Positions 1 through 7,178 of a stretch of 23,626 bases of DNA are shown here, in pieces (position 1 is the first letter of the stretch; each line of letters opens with the position of its first letter). Origin of the DNA: Palsa-872 sp036844615 (GTDB lineage: Bacteria; Chloroflexota; Dormibacteria; Dormibacterales; Dormibacteraceae); the NCBI GenBank assembly GCA_036844615.1, contig DAIUFK010000030.1, positions 1 through 23,626 on the forward strand. The letters run 5' to 3'. A program made the position numbers and the translations under genes. The notes under the pieces are model-generated. The model ran no database searches, was not told where the DNA came from, and worked only from the letters and a program-made list of their open reading frames with translations.

Positions 1-138
1 TCTAACTGCCCTTACCGGTGAGTGTCGTGCTCCGGAGGATCGGCCGAAAGTCGCCTAGCCGGATGAACCCGAAGGGTGCCACGGGCACCGCGCAGCGCTG
101 CCCCTGGCATTTCGGTCGAGTCTCCGGAGTGCGACGCT
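1..138. other. Non-coding edge downstream of trpS
   Basis: I see no supportable gene here. The stretch lies 3' of trpS. It holds one clean stem-loop at 75-89 (GGTGCC, loop ACG, GGCACC) with no T-run, so it is at best a weak terminator candidate for trpS. Open frames crossing it are out-of-phase readings of trpS. Confidence 0.5.
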
Positions 139-1119
139 CTAGCGCGAGGGGGGCAGGCCGACGGCATCCCGGACCTCGACCATCGTTCCGCGCGCGACCT
201 CGCGTGCGGTCTCGCTGCCCTGGGCGAGAACGCCGGCCACGATCGCAGGGCTGAGTTCGGCGCGCACCTCCCGGAACGGCCTGAAGACCTCGATCATCCG
301 CTCGGCAAGGAGCTTCTTCTTTTCGCCGCAGCCGATCTTGGCCTTTCGGCACAGGTCCCAGTAGTCCTGCCAGTCGTCGAAGAAGAACTTGTAGAACGCG
401 CAGACGTTGCAGGTGCGCGGGTGACCGGGTTGGGTCATGTAGGTTCGCTTGACGTCGGTGACCATGCTCTGCACCTGCTTGCGGATGACCGCGGGATCGT
501 CGGTCACTCCAACGACGTTGCCCACGGTCTTCGACATTCGCTGCTTGCCATCGGTGCCAAGGACCAATGGCGACTCGGTGAGCAGCGCTCTCGGCTCCGG
601 GAAAACAGGCGAGTAGGTGCGGTTGAACTTTCGAACCACCTCGCGGATCAGCTCGAGGTGGGGGAGCTGGTCCTTGCCGACCGGGACGCCTCCTCCCTTG
701 ACGATGGCGATGTCCGCGCCCTGGAGGACTGGATAGGAGAGGAGGCCGAGGTTCACGTTGTCGGGATGCCTCTTGGCCATCTCCTTGAACGTCGGCGTGC
801 GGAGCACCCAGCTGAGCGGCGTGACCATCGACAGCAGAAGTGAGAGCTCAGCCACCTCGGGCACCTTCGACTGCTGGTAGATGACGCTGCGCTTGGGATC
901 GAGGCCGACGGCGAGCAGGTCGGCAGTCAGGTCGAAGACCTTGCTCTCGACCGTGTGGCCGTCAGGCTCGGTCGTCAGGGCGTGATAGTCCGCCACGAAA
1001 TAGAAGCAGTCGTACTCCTCCTGGAGGTTGACCCAGTTCTGCGCCGCCCCCAGATAGTTGCCAAGGTGGAACCTTCCTGTGGGGCGCATGCCGCTCAAGA
1101 TCCGCATCCGATCCGCCAT
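139..1119 (-). CDS. trpS: Tryptophan--tRNA ligase (TrpRS)
   Basis: Cytoplasmic class I aminoacyl-tRNA synthetase that charges tRNA-Trp with tryptophan using ATP. At 326 aa it has the usual length. The HIGH-type motif reads TGRFHLGN (residues 14-21) and the KMSKS-type loop reads KQRMSKT (192-198). The conserved stretches LLSYPVLQGADIA and VPVGKDQLPHLEL lie between them. Four cysteines (237, 240, 257, 264) sit in the C-terminal domain. From memory of the family, Fe-S TrpRS such as the Thermotoga enzyme has C-x22-C-x6-C-x2-C. Here the last cysteine is replaced by Lys267 and an extra Cys240 lies beside the first. The ATG at 1119 follows a TACAGT -10-like hexamer by ten bases and has no clear Shine-Dalgarno. 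The gene is divergent from the flippase, with 34 bp between the starts. Confidence 0.96.
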   Translation of the reverse strand: MADRMRILSGMRPTGRFHLGNYLGAAQNWVNLQEEYDCFYFVADYHALTTEPDGHTVESKVFDLTADLLAVGLDPKRSVIYQQSKVPEVAELSLLLSMVTPLSWVLRTPTFKEMAKRHPDNVNLGLLSYPVLQGADIAIVKGGGVPVGKDQLPHLELIREVVRKFNRTYSPVFPEPRALLTESPLVLGTDGKQRMSKTVGNVVGVTDDPAVIRKQVQSMVTDVKRTYMTQPGHPRTCNVCAFYKFFFDDWQDYWDLCRKAKIGCGEKKKLLAERMIEVFRPFREVRAELSPAIVAGVLAQGSETAREVARGTMVEVRDAVGLPPSR

Positions 1120-1129
1120 GTGACCCCGA

Positions 1130-1135
1130 ACTGTA
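1130..1135 (-). promoter_or_regulatory. Candidate -10 box for trpS
   Basis: On the minus strand this reads TACAGT and ends ten bases before the trpS ATG. Transcription would then begin within about four bases of the start codon. No convincing -35 box is visible. The call rests on the repeated pattern of TANNNT just upstream of start codons in this window. Confidence 0.45.
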
Positions 1136-1139
1136 GCGG

Positions 1140-1145
1140 TACCAT
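1140..1145 (+). promoter_or_regulatory. Candidate -10 box for the flippase gene
   Basis: TACCAT lies eight bases before the TTG at 1154, which would give a leaderless or nearly leaderless transcript. Together with the trpS box it makes the 34-bp divergent gap a compact back-to-back promoter. Confidence 0.4.
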
Positions 1146-1153
1146 GCTGCCAG

Positions 1154-2629
1154 TTGCCAGATCACGACGCACCACAAGATGCCCTTCCCGCCGTTCCAAC
1201 CGGCCTTGGTTCACGGGCGCTGCGCAACACAGTTCTGATCCTTGGAGCGCGTGTCGTATCGAGGCTGATCGCACTGGTCACGGTGCTCGCCACCGCCGAG
1301 AGCCTGCGCGATGCCCGCTTCGGGGTCTTCAACACTGTTGTGACGGTGACCGCGCTCGTGTCGCCGGTGTTCCTCGACCTCGGCTTCAACATCCTGTACC
1401 AGCGCGAGGGAGCGCGCCGGCCGTCGGAGATCGAGCGCTACCTGCAGAACCTGATGAGCGCGCGCGTCATCCTCGCGATCATCGCGCTGCCTGTGCTGGC
1501 GGCTGCCCTCTATTTCCTCGGGCTGTCCGACCTGTTGATCCCGGGCTACGTGCTCATGGTGTTGACGTCATACGCAAACCTCCTGCGTTACACGCTCTAC
1601 GCGCTGCAGCGCCTCGGTTTCGAGGCGGTTGCGATAGTCGCCGAGAGCCTGCTGCTCCTCGGCCTGACCCTGTTCGGTGTGAGCAGTCATCAGGGCGTCG
1701 CGTACTTCGTGTGGGCGTATGTGGCGATGTACGCGTTCGACTGCATCTTCTTCTCCGTGCTCCTGCGCGCATTGAAAATCGCACGTTTCCGCTGGCGTTT
1801 CGAGCCTGCACTGATCAGGCAGTGGTTCTGGATGGGCCTCCCGTTCGCAGTGACTTTCGTCCTGACCACGCTCTATTGGAAGATCGACGTGCCGTTGCTC
1901 AAGCTCTTCAGGACCAGCGCCGAGGTTGGCTGGTATTCGCTTGCCTACAAGCCTTTCGAGGCGTTGCTGTTTGTGCCGATCAGCATGCTGGGAGTGGTGC
2001 TCCCAGTGCTCGCGGTCTATCAGCGCACCTCGCCGGAACGCTTTCGCTACGCGGTGGCGATGTTCTTCAAAGCGCTCCTGATGCTTGGCTGGCCGCTATC
2101 GGTCGGGGTGGTTGTTCTCGCCTACCCGCTTGCGGGCCTGTGGTCGGGCTTCTACCCGCAGGCGATCCCCGCTTTGCAGATCCTGGCGCTCGCTTACGCG
2201 TTCGCGTTCGTGAACAACGCTTTTATCGGCGCCCTGACAGCACTCGATCGTCAAGCCTCATATGCGAAGGCAGCCGGGATCAGCCTGGTCGTGAACCTCG
2301 TCCTCAACCTGGTCCTCATCCCTCCGTTCGGCTACCTGGCAGCCGCATGGACGACGGTGGCGACTGAGATGGTGCTGGTGGCAGTGGGTTGGTGGTTGAC
2401 GGTGAGACACCTCGGCAGGCTGCACCTTCCCGCGGCCTCGTGGCGCCCGATTCTCGCCGGCGTGGTGATGGGCGCCGTGCTGTTCCCGTTGAAAAACGTT
2501 CAAGGACTTGCGACACTGCTTGTCGTTCTGCTCGGAGTTGCTGTTTACACAGCAGCCGTGATACTCCTCAGGGCGATGACCCGAGAAGAGATTCAGTTCC
2601 TTCGCTCCGCATTGCTCAGGCGGCAGTGA
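1154..2629 (+). CDS. Polysaccharide/lipid-linked oligosaccharide flippase (MATE/Wzx-like)
   Basis: A 491-residue integral membrane protein with a dozen or more hydrophobic helices. The N-terminus reads LRNTVLILGARVVSRLIALVT, continuing into LVSPVFLDLGFNILYQREGA, which is the typical opening of polysaccharide-transport (PST/Wzx) flippases. By family, it should move undecaprenyl-linked glycans across the cytoplasmic membrane, which fits the sugar-nucleotide genes that follow. The substrate cannot be read from sequence, and a lipid II flippase-like role is less likely. The TTG at 1154 is the first usable start and has no Shine-Dalgarno. The stop overlaps the next gene by one base (TGATG), so the two are probably cotranscribed. 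Confidence 0.85.
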   Translation: MPDHDAPQDALPAVPTGLGSRALRNTVLILGARVVSRLIALVTVLATAESLRDARFGVFNTVVTVTALVSPVFLDLGFNILYQREGARRPSEIERYLQNLMSARVILAIIALPVLAAALYFLGLSDLLIPGYVLMVLTSYANLLRYTLYALQRLGFEAVAIVAESLLLLGLTLFGVSSHQGVAYFVWAYVAMYAFDCIFFSVLLRALKIARFRWRFEPALIRQWFWMGLPFAVTFVLTTLYWKIDVPLLKLFRTSAEVGWYSLAYKPFEALLFVPISMLGVVLPVLAVYQRTSPERFRYAVAMFFKALLMLGWPLSVGVVVLAYPLAGLWSGFYPQAIPALQILALAYAFAFVNNAFIGALTALDRQASYAKAAGISLVVNLVLNLVLIPPFGYLAAAWTTVATEMVLVAVGWWLTVRHLGRLHLPAASWRPILAGVVMGAVLFPLKNVQGLATLLVVLLGVAVYTAAVILLRAMTREEIQFLRSALLRRQ

Positions 2630-3483
2630 TGAAACCCATTTACCTGAAGCCCCGCGGGGCCGAGAAGGCGGTTCCCTGGGAGGAGATCGCGGTCGATGCT
2701 CCGGAGTTGGGCCCCCAGACGCTCCTCGACGATGCCCAGTTCGTCGCCATCGACGTCGAAACGACAGGCAACGCGCCGTTCCTCGTCCTGGAGCTTGGCG
2801 CTGAGCGATTCACGCTTGCAGGACCGCTCTCCTTCTTCGACACCCTCGTTGACTGCAGGGCCCCCATCAACCCCTATGCCAAAAAGCGGCACCACATCGA
2901 TCGGTCGATGTTGATCGGAGCTCCCGAGTTCCGCGACGCCCGCAGGGCGTTCCTTAGGTTCGCCCATGGCGCGGTTCTAGTCGAGCACAGCCACGACGCC
3001 TTCGACACCTGGCTCGTGGGGAGGGGGCTTGAAAGCCCACTGCAGCATCCGATCATCGACACCACTGCACTGGCAAGGCTCGTGCTCGACCTGCCGAAGG
3101 GCCAGACGCCAGGTCTGGCAAGGCTCGTGGAGGAGCTTGCCCTCGACGTGACGCCTGCCCATGCGGCGCTCGACGATGCGAGAGCCACCGCGATGGTGTT
3201 CCGTGCTCTGATCGCTCGAGCCAGGGAGATCCACGGCTGGTCGACTGTGGGCGAGATCCTCGCGGTGCTGCCGCGGCCAGTCATCGACAGGACTGGCGCT
3301 AGTCGAAAAGGGCCAGTTGCAGGTCGGGCTCCGGGTGCTCGAGGCCAGACAGCCCCACCCCAATCAACCGCACAGCCCGCGACTCAACATGCGACTTCTC
3401 AAGCGCCGACCGCGCGGCGCGGAAGATCGTCTCGACGTCGTCGGTCGGGCTCGTCCGGCTCACCTGGCGGCTCACCAGCTTGA
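2629..3483 (+). CDS. DnaQ-family 3'-5' exonuclease with basic C-terminal tail
   Basis: A DEDD-superfamily exonuclease. ExoI is D42-x-E44 in AIDVETTG, ExoII is HDAFD with D126, and ExoIII is H178 to D183 in HAALDDA, so all catalytic acids are present. Family members act as the polymerase III epsilon subunit or in repair and RNA trimming; which applies here is unknown. The start is the ATG at 2629, which shares one base with the flippase stop. The catalytic domain ends near residue 220. The last ~60 residues are Arg/Ser/Pro/Gly-rich low complexity and lie antisense to the 3' end of dinB over 185 bases. That tail may come from a lost stop: a CTAG at 3299-3302 would stop this gene near residue 224 if the frame shifted by one inserted base. 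Confidence 0.85.
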   Translation: MKPIYLKPRGAEKAVPWEEIAVDAPELGPQTLLDDAQFVAIDVETTGNAPFLVLELGAERFTLAGPLSFFDTLVDCRAPINPYAKKRHHIDRSMLIGAPEFRDARRAFLRFAHGAVLVEHSHDAFDTWLVGRGLESPLQHPIIDTTALARLVLDLPKGQTPGLARLVEELALDVTPAHAALDDARATAMVFRALIARAREIHGWSTVGEILAVLPRPVIDRTGASRKGPVAGRAPGARGQTAPPQSTAQPATQHATSQAPTARRGRSSRRRRSGSSGSPGGSPA

Positions 3484-4387
3484 AATCCGGGAGCTTGAGC
3501 TTCACGTAGATCGTTCGCGCGCGCACTCCCTCCGCTTTCAGCCGCTCGACGACCCTGTCAGTGAGGTCCCGGAGCGCCTTTTCGAGCTCTGCCCGGTCGC
3601 TGACGTCGCGCTCAAACGTGATCTCCGCCGAGATCGTCTTGGCCGGCTTGCTGCCGTCCACCGGCGCACGGTCGCGACCCTGCGCCAGCCTCTGCAGCAC
3701 AGCCCCCCCGACTCCCAACGCCTGGACGAGGCGCTGAGTCTCGTAGGCCGCAAGCTCGCCGACGGTGCGCACGCCCATCGCGTGAAGGCGCTCCTCGGTC
3801 TTGGGGCCGAGACCGGGGATGGCGCCGATCGGAAGTGGCGCGAGAAAGTCAGCCTCGGTGCCCGGCGGGACCAATACCAGGCCATCCGGCTTCCGGGTGC
3901 CGCTGGCGACCTTCGCCACCAGCTTCGAGGTTGCGGCACCCACCGAGGCTGTCAGGCCGACTTCGGTGTGGACCTGGAACTTGATCCGGCGCGCCACCTC
4001 ATCTGGTGTCGAGGTCCCATGGCGAGTTCGGGCGGTGACGTCAAGGTAGGCCTCGTCGAGGGCGACGCCCTCGACCAGCTCAGGCGAGGTGAAGCGTCGA
4101 AAGATCTGGTGGACGAGCCTGCTCGCATCTCGATATCGCACTCCGTCAGGATTGACCACCATGAGCTGCGGGCAGAGCTGAAGCGCCTCGTGGAGCGGCA
4201 TCGCCGAGCGCACGCCGAAGGCGCGCGCTTCGTATGAAGCTCCCATGACGACAGCCCGCCGCGACCGCCCCGCCACCGCCAGCGGTACCCCCCTCAGCTT
4301 GGGGTCGTCGCGCTGGTGCACGGATGTATAGAAGGCGTCGAGGTCGACGTGGAGGATGGTTCGCGGCCAGTTGTCGGGTCGAGGCAT
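3299..4387 (-). CDS. dinB: DNA polymerase IV (Y-family, translesion)
   Basis: An error-prone DNA polymerase that extends primers past lesions in the cytoplasm. From the ATG at 4387 it is 362 aa. Palm residues are D15 in HVDLDAFY and D111/E112 in LDEAYLDV. The steric-gate position is Tyr20 rather than the Phe of E. coli. A helix-hairpin-helix (IPGLGPKTEERLHAMGV) is followed by the little finger. The C-terminus ends QLALFD, a good sliding-clamp-binding peptide. An in-frame TTG at 4417 would add ten residues, but it lies inside the palindrome at 4408-4425, so I prefer the ATG. It follows the small WWDG gene on the same strand after a 70-bp gap and overlaps the exonuclease tail at its 3' end. No recognisable LexA box is present. 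Confidence 0.94.
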   Translation of the reverse strand: MPRPDNWPRTILHVDLDAFYTSVHQRDDPKLRGVPLAVAGRSRRAVVMGASYEARAFGVRSAMPLHEALQLCPQLMVVNPDGVRYRDASRLVHQIFRRFTSPELVEGVALDEAYLDVTARTRHGTSTPDEVARRIKFQVHTEVGLTASVGAATSKLVAKVASGTRKPDGLVLVPPGTEADFLAPLPIGAIPGLGPKTEERLHAMGVRTVGELAAYETQRLVQALGVGGAVLQRLAQGRDRAPVDGSKPAKTISAEITFERDVSDRAELEKALRDLTDRVVERLKAEGVRARTIYVKLKLPDFKLVSRQVSRTSPTDDVETIFRAARSALEKSHVESRAVRLIGVGLSGLEHPEPDLQLALFD

Positions 4388-4407
4388 GTTCGGTTCGCGG
4401 CCAGTCT

Positions 4408-4425
4408 GCCACAACAACTTGTGGC
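4408..4425. promoter_or_regulatory. Perfect palindrome upstream of dinB
   Basis: GCCACAA, a four-base spacer and TTGTGGC form perfect 7-bp arms 21-38 bases before the dinB ATG. CTTGTGG recurs at 4447-4453. The element could be an operator for dinB or a weak terminator of the upstream small gene. No T-run follows it, which favours an operator. Confidence 0.4.
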
Positions 4426-4457
4426 TTACTTACGTTCTGTGCGCTTCTTGTGGTTTC

Positions 4458-4784
4458 TTAGGGGCCCAGGGCGGCGACGACGTTGGAGAAAACGTTGGCG
4501 ATCTGGTTGCCCATGGTCAGCAGGATGACGATCACGACGATGGAGACGAGGACGAGGATCCCTATGAAGGCGGCGATCAGCCCCACCGTGAGCCCAACCG
4601 CAGCGCCGGCGCCAGACGAAGCCCCACCGGCAAGGGCCGGCACCCATCCCTGGCCGGTCCACCGCCACAGCCTGTCGTGCGAGAGCGCCGGCTTCCATTC
4701 GGAGCCGTCCCACCACCAGAATCCATCGGCCGAGAAGCGAGTAACTGGTGGCGGCGGAGGCAATCCGCCCTGTGGTCCGGCCAT
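4458..4784 (-). CDS. Small WWDG-module single-pass membrane protein
   Basis: 108 aa from the ATG at 4784; a TTG at 4793 would add three residues. A proline-rich start is followed by two tryptophan modules, SADGFWWWDGSEWKPA (about residues 18-33) and a degenerate SHDRLWRWTGQGWVPA (35-50). A Gly/Ala linker and one long hydrophobic helix (about 62-92) follow, with a short tail. The modules resemble the short WWDG..W repeats of DUF2510-type actinobacterial membrane proteins. The same modules recur in the two proteins at 7229-9189. Function is unknown. It lies divergent from rmlA and upstream of dinB. A TATGCT hexamer ends eight bases before the ATG. Confidence 0.7.
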   Translation of the reverse strand: MAGPQGGLPPPPPVTRFSADGFWWWDGSEWKPALSHDRLWRWTGQGWVPALAGGASSGAGAAVGLTVGLIAAFIGILVLVSIVVIVILLTMGNQIANVFSNVVAALGP

Positions 4785-4792
4785 CGCGACCA

Positions 4793-4798
4793 AGCATA
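4793..4798 (-). promoter_or_regulatory. Candidate -10 box for the small WWDG gene
   Basis: On the minus strand this is TATGCT, eight bases before the ATG at 4784. It overlaps the first copy of the TAGAATCCCGG repeat on the other strand. Confidence 0.4.
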
Positions 4799-4839
4799 GA
4801 ATCCCGGGAGCCTACCGAGAACCGCAAGTAGAATCCCGG
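4797..4839 (+). promoter_or_regulatory. Two 11-bp direct repeats in the divergent rmlA region; second copy holds the rmlA -10 box
   Basis: TAGAATCCCGG occurs at 4797-4807 and 4829-4839, 32 bp apart (about three helical turns). The second TAGAAT matches TATAAT at five of six positions and ends ten bases before the rmlA GTG. The first could be an alternative promoter or part of a regulator-binding site shared with the divergent WWDG gene. Confidence 0.45.
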
Positions 4840-4844
4840 CAGAC

Positions 4845-5591
4845 GTGAAAGGCGTAATCCTCGCGGGCGGAACGGGCAGCAGGCTGCATCCGCTCACGCT
4901 GATCACCAACAAGCACCTGCTTCCCATCTACGACCGGCCGATGATCAGCTATGCGATCGAAGCACTGGTCAAGGCTGGCGTCTCAGAGATGATGCTTGTC
5001 ACTGGAGGGACCCACGCCGGCGAGTTTCTCCGCCTGCTTGGCAACGGCCAGGAGTTTGGGATCGACCGCCTTTTCTACGCCTACCAGGAAAAGCCCGGGG
5101 GTATCGCCGAGGCGCTCAGCCTTGCCGAGAAGTTCGTCGGCGGCGATAGGGCGATGGTGATGCTCGGGGACAACATCTTCGAAAGGTGCCTGCGGCCGTG
5201 TGTCGAAGCGTTCGCGAAACAGAAATCGGGCGCGCGCGTCGTGCTGACCCACGAAAGCGACCACGACCACCTGCGCCACCTGGGCGTCGCGCACATGAAC
5301 GGCGCACGCCGCATCGAGCGCATAGTCGAGAAGCCAGAGGTGCCGCCGAGCGAGTTCGCAGTCACCGGCGTGTATTTCTATGACGAGACGGTTTGGAAGG
5401 TCCTCTCCGAGCTGCGGCCGTCCGGGCGCGGCGAGCTCGAGATCACAGACGTCAACAACTGGTATCTCGACAACGGCGTCATCGAGTACGACATCATCGA
5501 CGGCTTCTGGGGGGATGCCGGCGAGTCGATGCAGGCTTATTACGAGGTCCAGGACTTCGTGCGGGCGCACGGCGTCAACCGAGACACATGA
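4845..5591 (+). CDS. rmlA: Sugar-1-phosphate nucleotidyltransferase, RmlA-like (short form)
   Basis: Expected to join glucose-1-phosphate and dTTP into dTDP-glucose plus pyrophosphate, the entry step to deoxysugars. The nucleotide-binding loop is GGTGSRLHPLT (residues 8-18), K23 follows in TNKHLLPIYDRP, and VMLGDNIFE carries the metal-binding Asp. VEKPEVPP and GFWGDAGE are typical of the family. At 248 aa it lacks the C-terminal extension of the ~290-aa enteric RmlA, so nucleotide and sugar specificity are inferred from the rmlB neighbour. Start GTG 4845 has no Shine-Dalgarno and probably gives a nearly leaderless mRNA. The stop overlaps the next ATG (ATGA). Confidence 0.87.
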   Translation: MKGVILAGGTGSRLHPLTLITNKHLLPIYDRPMISYAIEALVKAGVSEMMLVTGGTHAGEFLRLLGNGQEFGIDRLFYAYQEKPGGIAEALSLAEKFVGGDRAMVMLGDNIFERCLRPCVEAFAKQKSGARVVLTHESDHDHLRHLGVAHMNGARRIERIVEKPEVPPSEFAVTGVYFYDETVWKVLSELRPSGRGELEITDVNNWYLDNGVIEYDIIDGFWGDAGESMQAYYEVQDFVRAHGVNRDT

Positions 5592-6049
5592 ACGTGGACT
5601 CGATAATCGAAGGGGTAGTCGTCAAGCGGCTGGTCACACACGCCGACGAACGAGGTTTTTTCCGCGAGGTGATTCGCGAAACCGACGGCTTCTTCGACCA
5701 CTTCGGCCAGTGGAGCCACTCATTGATGTATGCGGGTGCAACGAAGGCCTGGCACATCCACCAGAAGCAGACCGATTGGTGGTACGCGATAGGTGCCCTG
5801 AAAGTGGCGCTCTACGACACGCGCGATGGCTCGCCCACCAAAGGCAAGCTGATGGAGCTGGTGATGGGAGACCTGCATGCCACCTGCCTCAAGATTCCTC
5901 CTGGCGTGGCGCACGGGTGCAAAGCACTGGTGCTGAGTCACCTGCTGTATGTCACCTCGGGCGTGTACGCGCCTGAGGACGAGGGCAGGATCCCGCATGA
6001 CGATCCTTCCATCGGATACGACTGGACGGCGGGCCCGCCAATCAAATGA
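5588..6049 (+). CDS. RmlC-like cupin, dTDP-4-dehydrorhamnose 3,5-epimerase family (divergent)
   Basis: 153 aa, a single cupin fold shorter than classical RmlC (~180 aa). DERGFFREVIRE and IPPGVAHGCKAL match the epimerase family, as does the closing pattern YAPEDEGRIPHDDPSIGYDW. The active-site strand reads KAWHIHQKQTDWW instead of the usual RGLHxQ. His56/His58 are present but the classical Arg-Gly is lost, so it may perform a single epimerisation, an isomerisation, or something else on a dTDP-4-keto sugar. It overlaps rmlA upstream and rmlB downstream by ATGA, implying tight translational coupling. Confidence 0.8.
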   Translation: MNVDSIIEGVVVKRLVTHADERGFFREVIRETDGFFDHFGQWSHSLMYAGATKAWHIHQKQTDWWYAIGALKVALYDTRDGSPTKGKLMELVMGDLHATCLKIPPGVAHGCKALVLSHLLYVTSGVYAPEDEGRIPHDDPSIGYDWTAGPPIK

Positions 6050-7068
6050 GCCTCCGCTCGCCAAGGCGCCTCCTCATTGCGGGGGCGGCTGGTTTCATCG
6101 GGTCGAACTTCGTGCGCCTGCTCCGCTCGACCGCCCCGGACGTTGAGATCACGGTCCTCGACAAGCTCACTTACGCCGGCAACCCCGCCAACCTCGCCGA
6201 GTTCGAAGGACAGCCGGGCTACCGGTTCGTGCATGGGGACATATGCGACGCCGCGCTTGTGAACTCGCTGGCGAGCGAGGTCGACGCCATCGTCAACTTT
6301 GCCGCCGAGACCCATGTCGACCGTTCGCTCATGGACCCTTTCGCCTTCATCGAAACTGACGTGCGTGGGACGGCGGTGCTCTGCGAGGCTGCCAGGAAAT
6401 TTCAGCACGAGGTCTTCGTTCTCATCAGCACCGACGAGGTTTACGGCGAGGTCATGGAAGGTCGCTCGAAAGAGGGCGACTCGTTTCGGCCCCGCAGTCC
6501 ATATTCGGCATCGAAAGCCGGAAGCGAGCACATCGCCAATGCGTACGCGGTCAGCTTCGGTCTGCCCCTGCTGGTGACGCGGGGCTCGAATACCTACGGC
6601 CCGTACCAGTATCCCGAGAAGCTCATCCCCGTCCTGATCACCAACGCCATCGACGATATTCCGCTGCCACTGTATGGGGAGGGCGCGGCAGTGAGGGATT
6701 ACCTTCACGTCGAGGACCACTGCCGCGCGATCAACCTGGTCCTGCACGAGGCACCGCTGTCCGACGGCGTCTACAACATCGGCACGGGCCGGGAGACGAG
6801 CGGCAGGCAGGTGGCTGAAGCGGTGCTTGACATGGTGGGCAAGCCAAAGAGCCTCATCAGCTACGTTGTCGATCGCCCGGGTCACGACTATCGCTACGCG
6901 CTCGACGTGACCCGCATCACCAACCTGGGCTGGGAGCCGACTGTGGATTTCCGCGACGGCCTGGCACAGACCGCGCGCTGGTACCAGGAGCACCCTGACT
7001 GGTGGCGGCCTCTGAAGTCAGGCGAGTACTGGGAGTACTACAAGCGCAACTACAAGGAGAAGTCGTAG
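6046..7068 (+). CDS. rmlB: dTDP-glucose 4,6-dehydratase
   Basis: A 340-residue extended short-chain dehydrogenase that converts dTDP-glucose to dTDP-4-keto-6-deoxyglucose with NAD+. The Rossmann loop is GAAGFIG (residues 13-19). The dehydratase triad T129-D130-E131 sits in STDEVYGE, and Y153-x3-K157 is in YSASKAGSEH. NTYGPYQYPEKLIP is diagnostic of the family. It is third in the rmlA-rmlC-rmlB operon, with no rmlD following in this window. Downstream are two tandem hairpins rather than a classical terminator. Confidence 0.95.
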   Translation: MSLRSPRRLLIAGAAGFIGSNFVRLLRSTAPDVEITVLDKLTYAGNPANLAEFEGQPGYRFVHGDICDAALVNSLASEVDAIVNFAAETHVDRSLMDPFAFIETDVRGTAVLCEAARKFQHEVFVLISTDEVYGEVMEGRSKEGDSFRPRSPYSASKAGSEHIANAYAVSFGLPLLVTRGSNTYGPYQYPEKLIPVLITNAIDDIPLPLYGEGAAVRDYLHVEDHCRAINLVLHEAPLSDGVYNIGTGRETSGRQVAEAVLDMVGKPKSLISYVVDRPGHDYRYALDVTRITNLGWEPTVDFRDGLAQTARWYQEHPDWWRPLKSGEYWEYYKRNYKEKS

Positions 7069-7114
7069 GGGGCCTGTCGAGAATCGCCCGACTGCTCCGA
7101 CCCAGTCACTGAGA

Positions 7115-7170
7115 GCGCCCCTCGGGGCGCAGATTCAAGCAAGCGCCCTCCAGGGCGCAGTTTCAAAGGA
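7115..7170 (+). repeat. Two tandem 28-bp hairpin repeats with compensatory changes
   Basis: Unit 1 (7115-7142) starts with GCGCCCC-TC-GGGGCGC and unit 2 (7143-7170) with GCGCCCT-CC-AGGGCGC. Each is followed by an AG(A/T)TTCAA tail. The arm difference is a paired C:G to T:A change, so pairing is preserved. They lie 3' of rmlB and may be an RNA 3'-end structure. No T-run follows. Confidence 0.6.
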
Positions 7171-7178
7171 GAAACCAG

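Noticed and set aside
955..2367. Long plus-strand open frame (470 codons) overlapping trpS and the flippase
   Set aside because: Arg/Pro-rich, matches no family and is out of phase with the well-supported genes it covers.
4388..4457. LexA/SOS box upstream of dinB
   Set aside because: AGAACGTAAGT on the minus strand resembles half of a GAAC-N4-GTTC site, but the second half is missing.
5938..6993. Minus-strand open frame opposite rmlB
   Set aside because: No domain signal, and it lies entirely antisense to a canonical dehydratase.
7115..7170. CRISPR-like array
   Set aside because: Only two 28-bp units in direct contact, with no spacers; they are tandem hairpins.
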